Of a stretch of DNA of 31,921 nt, positions 1 to 8,341 are shown piece by piece. How positions within the stretch are numbered: the stretch's first letter is position 1; every line of letters starts with the position of its first letter. The notes under the pieces were generated by a model, which made no database searches, was not told where the DNA came from, and saw only the letters and a list, made by a program, of their open reading frames with translations. This stretch comes from Syntrophomonadaceae bacterium (GTDB lineage Bacteria; Bacillota; Syntrophomonadia; Syntrophomonadales; Syntrophomonadaceae). The stretch spans positions 1 through 31,921 of the forward strand of contig JAQUGU010000001.1 in the NCBI GenBank assembly GCA_028683995.1. Direction: 5' to 3'. A program made the translations under genes and the position numbers.

Positions 1-29
1 ACCAGGCCTTCTACCCCGCCATTCGTCAT
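1..29 (-). CDS. rsgA: Start of a truncated gene, probably ribosome small-subunit GTPase RsgA
   Basis: An ATG at 29-27 lies 5 nt downstream of a strong Shine-Dalgarno sequence (GGAGGG, 40-35). It opens a frame reading MTNGGVEGLV before the window ends. Only about ten residues are visible, so the sequence itself does not identify the product. The rsgA call rests on synteny: in many Firmicutes the gene after prpC-prkC is rsgA (the ribosome-assembly GTPase also called EngC or YloQ), and its N-terminus often carries a similar G-x-E/I-G-x-V start. The 202 bp between the prkC stop and this start hold a composite hairpin repeat, so the gene may have its own promoter. Confidence 0.5.
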
Positions 30-74
30 AAATTCCCTCCAAATAATTAATAATTATGGTTGAAATACACCACC

Positions 75-88
75 GTGGGCGCCCCTAC
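75..88. repeat. Possible vestige of a hairpin-repeat arm
   Basis: The stretch GTGGGCGCCCCTAC ends in GCCCCTAC followed by A, like the right end of the composite hairpin repeats in this window. The partner stem that should precede it is absent, so it looks like a truncated or decayed arm. The similarity is short and the call is tentative. Confidence 0.3.
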
Positions 89-125
89 AGGGTTGAATAG
101 TCGTCAGACATCAGACGTCGGAATT

Positions 126-221
126 GTAGGGGCAGACCCGTGTGTCTGCCCGCCGAGTTTTCCTATCCCTACCGGTTAATGAACTGCCGACCCGCGGGCG
201 AACACATGGGTTCGCCCCTAC
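126..221 (-). repeat. Composite hairpin element, copy 1 (96 bp, inverted orientation)
   Basis: The element begins GTAGGGGC and ends GCCCCTAC. Each end is itself a hairpin of 8-bp stem and 6-nt loop (arms at 126-152 and about 194-221). Read on the minus strand it aligns along its whole length with the copy at 3954-4050, including the internal segment GGCAGTT.ATTA.CCGGTA. The two are therefore the same element in opposite orientations. It ends 10 bp beyond the prkC stop codon. It has no coding capacity, and no clear target-site duplication is visible. Confidence 0.8.
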
Positions 222-231
222 ATCCGAAGGC

Positions 232-2064
232 CTACAGTTTACGTACCCTATATGGTTTGCCGTTTAGCTGTATATCCAGGCTGGCATTACCAAAATAGTT
301 TACCATCAGGTTAACCGTATCGCCTCCAACATGGAGTTGGTCATATATCTTCTTTTTGCCCTTAGCATCGTGCTGTATAATTACTACCGCGTAGTAATCG
401 CTTTCCCGAGGCAGGGGGATCTCAACCATCTGGGTTTGAGCTACCGGTCCCGGCCCCTTGCTTACCACCAGATTTACAGTTGTTCCTTCTTCCACCATAA
501 CTTCTGCTTTAGTATCCTGCTCTATAACCTGATCAGCGTAATAATCATTGCTATCCTTTTTTGTTACCTCTCCTAATACCAGTTTGCTATCCTGAATCTG
601 TTTCTGGGCCTCCTCCAGAGTTAAACCTATCAACTTGGGCATAGGGATTTTATCAGGGGTTGGCCCTTTGCTGACCATCAGGTCTATTTTGCTGTTTTTA
701 GCAACCCGGGTCCCTGCTCGGGGTTCCTGGGATATGATATATCCTTCCTTATATTTGTCATCGTAGATTTTATCAATACCTATTTCAAAGCCTTCATTGC
801 CAATAATTATTTCAGCATCGGCAAGTTCTTTCCCTACTACATTCGGCACTTTTATTTTTTCTGAACCTAAACTCAGGATTACCTCTATATGTTTACCTTC
901 CTTAACTTTTTGCCCCTTACCCGGTTCCTGGAATATAATTTCATCCTTCTTAAATTCGTCATTGAATTTCTTATCTTTAACATCCATAATTAGTTTTAAC
1001 TTATCAAGCTCTTTGTCGGCCTGATTAATATTCTGGCCCACGATATCCGGAACTACTACTTCCTGCCCAAAAAAGTTGCCCCCCAGCATGACTATCATGC
1101 CGAAAAAAAGGCCCAGCAGCGCAATAATAACATACACTCCGGCAGTGCGCAGCTTTCTTTTTTTCACCATTGCATCCGTCCCTTCAGTGGTAATAGGGGG
1201 CATCACTATTGTATCTCTACCAGCATGACCTGGCTTGTATCCCGCATAAGCCCCATTCATATTAAGCAAATCGTTACGCATTTTTTCAGCCGAAGGAAAC
1301 CTCTTTTCCGGTACTTTTTCCATAGCCCGGTATATTATTCCTTCCAGGGCCATGGGAATACTTTCATTAATCTGCCGGGGAGACACAACTTCATCATGAA
1401 TATGCTTCAATGCAACGGTAACCGGGCTTTCAGCATCGAAGGGGGTTTTGCCGGTAAGCATTTCGTATAATACACAGCCCAGTGAATATATATCAGTAGC
1501 CACAGTCAGTGGTTCTCCTTTGGCCTGCTCGGGGGAAATATAGTGAACCGAACCAACAATATTTCCGCCAAAAGTGATCGTTTTTTTACTTATAGCCTGG
1601 GCGATACCGAAATCAGCCACTTTTACCATCCCACTGGTAGTTATGAGAATGTTATGGGGTTTAATATCACGGTGAATTATGCCCTTCTCATGAGCATGTT
1701 GGATACCGTCACATATCATCACCGCAATATCAATGGCCCGGCCAACTGGTAATGGTGCTTCTTCAGCGATAAGATCTTTAAGGGTTTTTCCCTCTATATA
1801 TTCCATAACGATATAATATACGTCATCCTGCTGGCCTACATCGTATATGTTTACAATATTAGAATGGGACAAACGGGCTGCTGCCATGGCCTCGGTTTTG
1901 AATCTGCCGACAAAAGCTTGGTCTTTGGAGTATTCTTCTTTCAATATTTTTATGGCTACTATACGGTCTAGTATCTGGCAACGGGCTCTGTAAACATAGG
2001 ACATGCCACCTTCGCCAATCTTCTCCTGTAATTCATAACGATTACCTAAAATCGTAGGCTCCAA
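232..2064 (-). CDS. prkC: PASTA-domain serine/threonine protein kinase PrkC
   Basis: This 610-aa membrane kinase phosphorylates Ser/Thr on cytoplasmic targets in response to muropeptides or lipid II sensed outside the cell. The kinase domain spans about residues 10-270, with glycine loop GEGGMSYV (18-25), ATP lysine K39, catalytic HRD (131-133), DFG (151-153) and SPE (177-179). One membrane helix lies at about 308-330. Three extracellular PASTA repeats follow (about 336-400, 404-467 and 473-536), then a tail of about 70 residues. The start is TTG at 2064, 8 nt behind AGGAGG. It lies 16 nt downstream of its antagonist phosphatase prpC, the usual Firmicute pairing. In sporeformers the homologue controls germination, growth and wall synthesis. 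Confidence 0.96.
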   Translation of the reverse strand: MEPTILGNRYELQEKIGEGGMSYVYRARCQILDRIVAIKILKEEYSKDQAFVGRFKTEAMAAARLSHSNIVNIYDVGQQDDVYYIVMEYIEGKTLKDLIAEEAPLPVGRAIDIAVMICDGIQHAHEKGIIHRDIKPHNILITTSGMVKVADFGIAQAISKKTITFGGNIVGSVHYISPEQAKGEPLTVATDIYSLGCVLYEMLTGKTPFDAESPVTVALKHIHDEVVSPRQINESIPMALEGIIYRAMEKVPEKRFPSAEKMRNDLLNMNGAYAGYKPGHAGRDTIVMPPITTEGTDAMVKKRKLRTAGVYVIIALLGLFFGMIVMLGGNFFGQEVVVPDIVGQNINQADKELDKLKLIMDVKDKKFNDEFKKDEIIFQEPGKGQKVKEGKHIEVILSLGSEKIKVPNVVGKELADAEIIIGNEGFEIGIDKIYDDKYKEGYIISQEPRAGTRVAKNSKIDLMVSKGPTPDKIPMPKLIGLTLEEAQKQIQDSKLVLGEVTKKDSNDYYADQVIEQDTKAEVMVEEGTTVNLVVSKGPGPVAQTQMVEIPLPRESDYYAVVIIQHDAKGKKKIYDQLHVGGDTVNLMVNYFGNASLDIQLNGKPYRVRKL

Positions 2065-2080
2065 AATACTTACCTCCTAA

Positions 2081-2800
2081 TTAAATACGCAGCAGTATAA
2101 TGGTTATATTATCATAACCGCCTTTTTTAAGGGCAGCTTCTACCAGTGTATGAACCTTTTTTTGTACGCTTTCTTCCTGGTTCAAAACAGTTTCGATCTC
2201 ATTGTCCTCTAACATGTCGCTTAATCCATCACTGCATAATAAAACCAGGTCGTCGGCATATAGCTGATATTCAAAATTATCTATTAATACATCCTCCTGA
2301 ACCCCCAGAGCCCGGGTTAATATGTGATTGTAAGCACTGCTTTTCTTTTCAGCATGTTTCATTAAGCCATCAGTAACCATCTTTTCCGCGAGGGTATGAT
2401 CCCGGGTTATTTTTTTCAGCTTTCCATTGCGAAATATATACAGGCTGCTATCACCTACATTGGCTATTGAAAGCTGTTCCTTCTCTAACATGGCCGCAGT
2501 AATAGTTGTGCCCATCTCATGCCATTCCGGATTTTCTTGCCCTTGTGACCATATAAGACGGTTGGCCTTAAAAATGGCGGTGTTGAGGACGGATATATGG
2601 TTATCGCTTAGACTATCAGCGGCCAGGTTAAGCATATACTCTTCTATACAATCAACTGCCAGCTTAGATGCTATTTCTCCACCTTTGTGTCCCCCCATAC
2701 CATCACATACCACAAAAAGACCATAGTCATCCATTATCAGATAATGATCTTCGTTTTTTTCCCTTAACAGTCCAGTATCCGAAATACATGCTATATCCAT
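2081..2800 (-). CDS. prpC: PP2C-family serine/threonine phosphatase PrpC (Stp1)
   Basis: This 239-aa soluble metal-dependent phosphatase removes phosphates placed by PrkC, which is encoded immediately downstream. PP2C motifs are in order: the N-terminal E-x-x-N-E-D metal aspartate (D18), DGMGGHKGG (33-41), CSDGLSDML near residue 190 and the C-terminal GGYDNIT. Length is normal for bacterial single-domain PP2C enzymes. The ATG at 2800 follows GAGGGG at good spacing. The gene is 23 nt downstream of rlmN, so it is part of the fmt-rsmB-rlmN-prpC-prkC run. Confidence 0.95.
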   Translation of the reverse strand: MDIACISDTGLLREKNEDHYLIMDDYGLFVVCDGMGGHKGGEIASKLAVDCIEEYMLNLAADSLSDNHISVLNTAIFKANRLIWSQGQENPEWHEMGTTITAAMLEKEQLSIANVGDSSLYIFRNGKLKKITRDHTLAEKMVTDGLMKHAEKKSSAYNHILTRALGVQEDVLIDNFEYQLYADDLVLLCSDGLSDMLEDNEIETVLNQEESVQKKVHTLVEAALKKGGYDNITIILLRI

Positions 2801-2823
2801 ATGAACCCCTCTACCAACAATAA

Positions 2824-3897
2824 TTACTTCCTATAACCTGCCCTGAGCTGGCCGCAGGCAGCTTCAATATCTGCTCCCTTTTCCTCTCTAAGGGTAACAT
2901 TTACACCGGCCTCCAGGAGATAGTAGTAAAATTGATTTATCTTCTCTGGTGGCGGTTGCTTAAACTCCAAGCCTTCCACTTCATTATAGGGAATCAGATT
3001 AACATTGGCTAGTAAAGGTTTAAGCAGTTTAATTAACATTTGGGCATCTTCCCTGTTGTTATTAACCCCATCAAGCAACAAATATTCAAAAGTAACCCGC
3101 CGGTTAGTTAAGTGGATATATTGTTTAATAGAATTAATTAATTCTTCTAAAGGATATTTACGGTTTAAAGGGATAAGTCTATCACGCAATTCATTACTAC
3201 AGGCATGTAAAGATATGGCCAGGGTAACTTGCAGGTTTTCCTGCGCCAGCCTGTTTATGCCCTTAACATCACCTGCTGTAGAAATGGTAATATGCCTTTG
3301 CCCGATGTTTATTCCTTTAGGGTCATTTAAGCTATAAATGGATTGAATGACCTGGTCATAGTTCAACATCGGTTCACCCATCCCCATATAGACCACATTG
3401 GTTATTAATCCGTTCTCATTGGATTTTAGCCTTTTCTGCAGTTCTCGTTCCGAACCCAGAACTTGTCCTATCATTTCATAAGCCTGCAGGTTACGTTGAA
3501 AACCCGAATTACCGGTAGCACAAAAAACACAGCCTATCGGGCAACCTACCTGGGTAGATATACACAGGGTATAACGGGTATTTTTATTTCCATTATGGGG
3601 TATAACTACGATTTCAATACGTTTTTTATCTTCCAGTTCCATTAAAAACTTGCGGGTGCCATCTATAGATGCCCTCTGCTTTAATACCCGGGGAATAGAT
3701 ATGCGAGCAAGCTCGTCCAGCTTATTGCGTAAATCACGGGAGAGATCACTCATTTCATAAAAGGAACTGACTGCCTTTTGATAAATCCATCTGTGCACCT
3801 GGCGTCCCCGGTATCGGGGCTCACCGATTGACTCCATAAAATCTTCCAGTTCCTTTATTCCCATTCCCAGCAGTTCTGTTTTAGTTATAATGTTCAT
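2824..3897 (-). CDS. rlmN: Dual-specificity 23S rRNA (A2503-C2)/tRNA (A37-C2) methyltransferase RlmN
   Basis: This radical-SAM enzyme adds a methyl group to C2 of A2503 in 23S rRNA and of A37 in some tRNAs. From the ATG start it is 357 aa. The 4Fe-4S/SAM motif C-x3-C-x2-C is at about residues 119-126, preceded by the resolving cysteine in TLC (C112). The methyl-carrying cysteine is in the C-terminal AACGQL (C348). An in-frame TTG at 3909 would add four residues, but the G-rich Shine-Dalgarno GGGGGT lies just behind the ATG at 3897, so the ATG is preferred. The gap to rsmB upstream contains a composite hairpin element. Confidence 0.95.
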   Translation of the reverse strand: MNIITKTELLGMGIKELEDFMESIGEPRYRGRQVHRWIYQKAVSSFYEMSDLSRDLRNKLDELARISIPRVLKQRASIDGTRKFLMELEDKKRIEIVVIPHNGNKNTRYTLCISTQVGCPIGCVFCATGNSGFQRNLQAYEMIGQVLGSERELQKRLKSNENGLITNVVYMGMGEPMLNYDQVIQSIYSLNDPKGINIGQRHITISTAGDVKGINRLAQENLQVTLAISLHACSNELRDRLIPLNRKYPLEELINSIKQYIHLTNRRVTFEYLLLDGVNNNREDAQMLIKLLKPLLANVNLIPYNEVEGLEFKQPPPEKINQFYYYLLEAGVNVTLREEKGADIEAACGQLRAGYRK

Positions 3898-3953
3898 ATA
3901 AACCCCCAAGATTAAAGGAATTTCTTATGTCCGACCGAGGTAACGCGAATATT

Positions 3954-4050
3954 GTAGGGGCGAACCCATGTGTTCGCCCGCAAGTAGGCAGTTTATTAGC
4001 CGGTAAGGGTAAGGTACCCCGGGCGGGCAGACACATGGGTCTGCCCCTAC
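3954..4050 (+). repeat. Composite hairpin element, copy 2 (97 bp)
   Basis: Left arm GTAGGGGCGAACCCATGTG... and right arm ...ACATGGGTCTGCCCCTAC each fold into an 8-bp stem with a 6-nt loop. The two arms form imperfect terminal inverted repeats of about 26 bp. The 45-bp centre matches copy 1 in inverted orientation. The element stops 3 bp from the rsmB stop codon. It lies between rsmB and rlmN, so it should be transcribed within the operon mRNA. Confidence 0.85.
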
Positions 4051-4053
4051 AGA

Positions 4054-5487
4054 TTATGTACCCGCTCGGCCTCTTACCCCTGACGCCTTACTTTTCTGCA
4101 TCAGGGCAAAAAACATCCCATCAGTATCATATTTACCTGGCAGCAGGGTTAACATTCCCTGTCTGGCATTTTCTTTATCCCTGGCTTCCAGGGGAAAGAA
4201 GCTTAATTTTTGGTCAAATCCCACCAGGTCAAAAGGATTATCAGCTATAAAAGCTTGTACTACCTGCTCATTTTCTTCCGGTAAAATTGAACAGGTGGAG
4301 TATAACAGGTAACCACCACTATCTAGTAAGGAAACTGCCTTATGCAAAAACTGCGACTGTACGGAGGTAAGCTGCTTGATTCCTGCCATATCTTTATTCC
4401 ACCGGGCGTCAGAACGTCTATTTAGCACACCGCTGCCGGAGCAAGGGACATCCAGCAGTACCCGCCCAACTGGCTCCTGCTCTTCTTCCAGTAACATTAT
4501 ATCCTGAGTCCTGGCTTCAACTATATTTATACCCAGACGGGCACAATTGGCTTTTAACATGTCAATCTTCCTGGGATAGCTGTCACAGGCCTTAATTAAT
4601 CCCTGGTTTTGCATTTTTTCTGCCATATGAGTCGTTTTTCCTCCCACTCCACTGCATAAATCAAAGACTTTTTCCCCCGGGAGGGGGTCCAGAATGATAG
4701 CAGCCAGCATAGAAGCTTCGTTTTGGACATAAAAGCGACCTTCCCTATAAGCAGGTAATTCTTCCAGGGGGCCTTCCAGGGCCTCTATTCGGATACAGCA
4801 GGGTAAAACTGGACTGGCATAACATTTAACCCCACTCTGTTGCAGTTCCCGGATTAATTCGTCCTGACTAATCTTCAGGGTATTAACCCGGAAATCTACT
4901 TCCGCAGGCCGGTTGTTATAGGCCAGGATACTTTCACTCTGCTGTGCTCCAAAAAGAGTTAACAGGTTATCTACCAGTTCTTGGGGGTGGGAGTAATAAA
5001 CGGCCAGGTATTCCGGACTACCCGGGGGAGGATATTTAATATCATCCTTATGGCGTACAAGGTTACGCAGAACCCCATTGGTAACCTTGGCCAAATTAGG
5101 ATTGCAGCGTTTGCGGCTTAATTCTACAGCTTCATTGACAGAGGCAAAATCGGGAATACGCTCCATAAACATTATTTGATAGGCGGAAACCCTTAAAATA
5201 CTCCTTAGCCACGGATTCTGTTTACTTATATCTTGTTTTAGAAAAATATTAAGCACCCAGTCCAGGTGCTTAAGCATACGTATAGTACCATTTACCAACC
5301 CGGTCAATAAACTGCGGTCGGTAGCTGATAGCTTGGCGTGGCGCAGGGTTTTCATTAATGCCAGGTTGGCATAGGCACCCTGTTCCGTAACCTCATATAC
5401 CAGTTGTACTGCCTCTTCTCGTGCTTTACTAATCTTATCTCCAGCCCTATTTTTCGCTCTTGCATCCTCCTGCACTCTATTCATCAC
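4054..5487 (-). CDS. rsmB: 16S rRNA (cytosine-967-C5)-methyltransferase RsmB
   Basis: This 477-aa enzyme makes m5C967 in 16S rRNA using SAM. It has an N-terminal NusB-like RNA-binding domain (about 20-150) and a Rossmann methyltransferase domain. Motifs are DLCSGVGGKT (276-285), the PCSG proline-cysteine motif (C349) and the catalytic TC in YSTCS (C399). The called start is GTG at 5487 followed directly by ATG; the exact start is uncertain. It overlaps the upstream protease gene by 11 nt. The last ten or so residues (KASGVRGRAGT) go beyond the usual family end near GMFFALM. They are encoded by sequence abutting the hairpin element, so the tail may be acquired. Confidence 0.93.
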   Translation of the reverse strand: MMNRVQEDARAKNRAGDKISKAREEAVQLVYEVTEQGAYANLALMKTLRHAKLSATDRSLLTGLVNGTIRMLKHLDWVLNIFLKQDISKQNPWLRSILRVSAYQIMFMERIPDFASVNEAVELSRKRCNPNLAKVTNGVLRNLVRHKDDIKYPPPGSPEYLAVYYSHPQELVDNLLTLFGAQQSESILAYNNRPAEVDFRVNTLKISQDELIRELQQSGVKCYASPVLPCCIRIEALEGPLEELPAYREGRFYVQNEASMLAAIILDPLPGEKVFDLCSGVGGKTTHMAEKMQNQGLIKACDSYPRKIDMLKANCARLGINIVEARTQDIMLLEEEQEPVGRVLLDVPCSGSGVLNRRSDARWNKDMAGIKQLTSVQSQFLHKAVSLLDSGGYLLYSTCSILPEENEQVVQAFIADNPFDLVGFDQKLSFFPLEARDKENARQGMLTLLPGKYDTDGMFFALMQKSKASGVRGRAGT

Positions 5488-6163
5488 CGCCGGTAAAAAT
5501 CATCAGGTAATAAAGCAAGGTAGCGATAGAAGATAGCGTAGCTGCCAGGTAAGTTAATGCAGCAGCTCCCAGTACCTTTTTAACCATGGGTACCTCAGTA
5601 CCGCTTATGATTCCGGATGAACTGAGTTGGGCAACCGCCCGGCGAGAAGCATTTAATTCTACTGGAAGGGTTACCAGGTGAAAAACAACTACCGCCGAAA
5701 AAAGAATTACACCCACCATAATAAGATCCAGGCTTTGCATGAAAAACCCCAGCAGCAGCACGGGAAACGAGGCTCCAGAGGCAAAATTAGCAATGGGAAC
5801 AATGCGATGACGCAGCTCCAGGGGGCCGTAACTTTCATGGTGCTGGATAGCATGCCCCACTTCATGAGCTGCCACCCCAATGGCAGCAATGGAATTGTTA
5901 TCATAAACAGTCTCTGACAGCCTTACTTTATGAGTGGTCGGGTCATAATGGTCAGATAAGCTTCCTGCTACCGGCTCTACCCCCACCTGTCCACTCATAC
6001 CATTTCTTCTTAAAATGGTAGTGGCTACTTCAGCACCGCTGATTCCCCTTGAAGATCTTACCTTAGAGTAACGATTAAATGTGGATTTGACTTTAAGCTG
6101 TGCGTAAATTGATAGAATCAAAGCCGGCAAAATAAAAATCAAATAACTAAGCACGGTTTTCAT
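5477..6163 (-). CDS. YugP-like membrane zinc metallopeptidase
   Basis: This 228-aa integral membrane protein of the neutral zinc metallopeptidase (YugP) family has predicted helices at about 5-22, 133-168 and 200-221. The zinc motif HEVGH (100-104) and a downstream glutamate in LPVELNASRRA (E169) are the likely metal ligands. The physiological substrate of this family is unknown. It overlaps the DUF116 gene by 17 nt and rsmB by 11 nt, implying translational coupling. The ATG at 6163 is almost touching AGGAGG, so an in-frame GTG at 6154, with 9-nt spacing, is an alternative start. Confidence 0.88.
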   Translation of the reverse strand: MKTVLSYLIFILPALILSIYAQLKVKSTFNRYSKVRSSRGISGAEVATTILRRNGMSGQVGVEPVAGSLSDHYDPTTHKVRLSETVYDNNSIAAIGVAAHEVGHAIQHHESYGPLELRHRIVPIANFASGASFPVLLLGFFMQSLDLIMVGVILFSAVVVFHLVTLPVELNASRRAVAQLSSSGIISGTEVPMVKKVLGAAALTYLAATLSSIATLLYYLMIFTGGDE

Positions 6164-6911
6164 CCTCCTTTATAATGCTCTGCAGAGCAGCTTCAACTTC
6201 ATCCAGGTTTACTGTAGTATTAAAACAGGGCCCGTTAGGCCGGCAGTTTAATACCCCTATTACCGGCAGTCCACCCAGTTCATGAATTCCCAGGGATAAA
6301 TCCCTTTCGCAAGCTACCGCCACTACGCCCCGGGGATGGGTATCTAAAACAAATTTACGGGCCAGGGTTCCGCCGGTAGCCACTTTGATTATGGCATTAT
6401 ATTCCTCGGCCATCTCTTTTAGTTTGGCAATATCACATTTGCCACAACCTTTACAGTTGTTTACATCCATAGTAATCTTATGCGGACACTCCGAATCCTG
6501 CAGGCAGTGAGGAAGTAGAATCATTATCTGTTCCCCTCTCAGGCGCAGGTATTTTGAATGCACCAGGTAGTTATTTACGGCAATATATGATTGTAGTATT
6601 CTATCTTTGCTTATACCTACAAGCCTTCCGGTAAACAAAGCCAGAGGGAATAAGAGTTCATTGGCTCTTTGGCTTATAGTTTCCAACGATGGTATGGCTT
6701 GCGCCCTGATAATTATTATTACTATAGCTATGATTCCAAAAGCAAGTATTAAAAATAGTATAGTAGCCATTACGGTTATGCTGATTAATAATACCTGGCT
6801 TATAATAATATCGCGATTAGCAATCAGATAGTAAATAACCGCTACTATAGATAATATTAATAAAAGGCTGGCTGCCAGAAGGCCTATATATATTCGTTTT
6901 TTGGTATTCAA
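6147..6911 (-). CDS. DUF116 membrane protein with cysteine-rich domain
   Basis: This 254-aa protein has two N-terminal membrane helices (about 8-30 and 38-68) followed by a cytosolic DUF116 domain. Eight cysteines (136, 142, 153, 156, 159, 201, 223, 229) include C-x2-C-x2-C in NCKGCGKC and paired cysteines near the C-terminus. This pattern suggests Fe-S or zinc binding. The family has no established function. It recurs beside fmt in Clostridia, which hints at a link to translation initiation or the envelope, but that is inference. The start is TTG at 6911 behind AAAGG, 16 nt after fmt. Confidence 0.82.
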   Translation of the reverse strand: MNTKKRIYIGLLAASLLLILSIVAVIYYLIANRDIIISQVLLISITVMATILFLILAFGIIAIVIIIIRAQAIPSLETISQRANELLFPLALFTGRLVGISKDRILQSYIAVNNYLVHSKYLRLRGEQIMILLPHCLQDSECPHKITMDVNNCKGCGKCDIAKLKEMAEEYNAIIKVATGGTLARKFVLDTHPRGVVAVACERDLSLGIHELGGLPVIGVLNCRPNGPCFNTTVNLDEVEAALQSIIKEDENRA

Positions 6912-6927
6912 GCCTTTAACCCCCCGG

Positions 6928-7857
6928 TTAAGCTAACAAAGTACCGGGCTGTAGTTTACATCCCCTGAGAAAATCGCGGGCCGGCATACGTTTTTTTCCT
7001 GCCCTTTGAACCTCCAGGATTTCAATTATACCCTTACCGCTTTGAACCGTAAATCCTTCACTACCAACCTCAACTACCTGGGAAATCACCCCACTTCCAT
7101 CATTACTGATAACCCGGCTTTTAAAGACCTTGGTTTTATAAGTATCAATACTAATCCAGGCACCAGGAGCCGGGCTTAATGCCCGTATCTGATTATGAAT
7201 CGACTCTGCTGGTTGAGCCCAGTCGATTTTTTCATCGTCGGGACCAATACGACTGGCATAACTGGCCAGTTCATGCTGCTGTGGGATTCTGGGAGCAGTA
7301 CCATTTTCCAATTGGTCAATAGTTTCTTCCAGCAACAAGGCACCTTTTTCTGCCAATATAGCCTCCAACTGTCCATGATCATATTCATCTTTAACCGGTA
7401 TATCTAATTGCAGAATAATATCTCCAGTATCCAACCCTTCATCCATAAACATTGTTGTTATTCCGCTGGTTTTCTCTCCTTCCATCAAAGCCCTTTGTAT
7501 AGGAGCAGCTCCCCGATAGCGGGGCAGAAGAGAAGCATGAACATTAATACAACCAGCGGCCGGATACTCCAGTATTTCCGGGGGAATTATTTGCCCATAA
7601 GATACCACCACTATCAGCTCCGGTTGCCATAGTCTAATTTGTTGGGTGGCCTCCGGTGCTTTGATTTTAGCCGGTTGATATACAGGAATACCATGCTGCT
7701 GGGCTATTTCTTTTACTGGGGTTGGGCTTATCCGTTTTCCCCGCCCCCGGGGCCGATCCGGTTGGCTTATTACCCCAACTACCTGGTGCCGGGAGGCTAT
7801 TAAACTCTGTAATGAGGGAACCGCAAAAACAGATGTACCCATATAGACTATGTTCAA
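6928..7857 (-). CDS. fmt: Methionyl-tRNA formyltransferase
   Basis: This 309-aa enzyme formylates initiator Met-tRNA with 10-formyl-tetrahydrofolate. The N-terminal formyltransferase domain carries catalytic N105 and H107 in INVHASLLPRYRG and D143 in GLDTGD. The C-terminal tRNA-binding domain follows from about residue 205. The start is TTG, sharing the 4-nt TTGA overlap with the def stop and preceded by AGGAGGAAC. Formylation (fmt) and deformylation (def) are thus translationally coupled. Confidence 0.97.
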   Translation of the reverse strand: MNIVYMGTSVFAVPSLQSLIASRHQVVGVISQPDRPRGRGKRISPTPVKEIAQQHGIPVYQPAKIKAPEATQQIRLWQPELIVVVSYGQIIPPEILEYPAAGCINVHASLLPRYRGAAPIQRALMEGEKTSGITTMFMDEGLDTGDIILQLDIPVKDEYDHGQLEAILAEKGALLLEETIDQLENGTAPRIPQQHELASYASRIGPDDEKIDWAQPAESIHNQIRALSPAPGAWISIDTYKTKVFKSRVISNDGSGVISQVVEVGSEGFTVQSGKGIIEILEVQRAGKKRMPARDFLRGCKLQPGTLLA

Positions 7858-8330
7858 GATTTGTTCCTCCTGTGGGGAGATTCTGTATTGGTTTCACTGG
7901 CCCGATCAATAAAAAGTATTCCATCGAGGTGGTCTATTTCATGTTGAAACACACGAGCCAGGAGCTTTTCAGCTTCGTAAACTACCTCCTGCCCTTCTCG
8001 GTTAAGTCCTTTAACTGTAACCAGATTATTACGGGTGACCAGACCTACTACTTCAGGAACGCTAAGACACCCCTCACTACCAGTTTGTTCACCTTCCCGG
8101 GATATAATTTCCGGATTTATAAGTTCAATCAAATTATCCCCGATATCTATTACTATAATGCGTTTAGAAACACCAATTTGAGGGGCCGCAAGTCCTACCC
8201 CATCAAAGGCATACAGGGTATCACGCATGTTATCCAGTAATCTTAAGGTACCAGAATTAATACTTTTTATAGGTAACGCTTTATTGCGCAATATTTCATG
8301 AGGCATGGTTACTACCTGATATACTGCCAT
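7854..8330 (-). CDS. def: Peptide deformylase
   Basis: This 158-aa metalloenzyme removes the formyl group from nascent proteins. All three family motifs are present: GVGLAAPQIG (44-53), EGCLSVPE with metal ligand C88, and QHEIDHLDG with H130 and H134. The length is typical. AGGAGG precedes the ATG at 8330. It lies 11 nt after priA and overlaps fmt by 4 nt. Confidence 0.97.
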   Translation of the reverse strand: MAVYQVVTMPHEILRNKALPIKSINSGTLRLLDNMRDTLYAFDGVGLAAPQIGVSKRIIVIDIGDNLIELINPEIISREGEQTGSEGCLSVPEVVGLVTRNNLVTVKGLNREGQEVVYEAEKLLARVFQHEIDHLDGILFIDRASETNTESPHRRNKS

Positions 8331-8341
8331 TGATGTCCTCC

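Noticed and set aside
7722..8240. Plus-strand 172-codon open frame opposite def and fmt
   Set aside because: It lies wholly antisense to two highly conserved genes, has no ribosome-binding site and no recognisable product.
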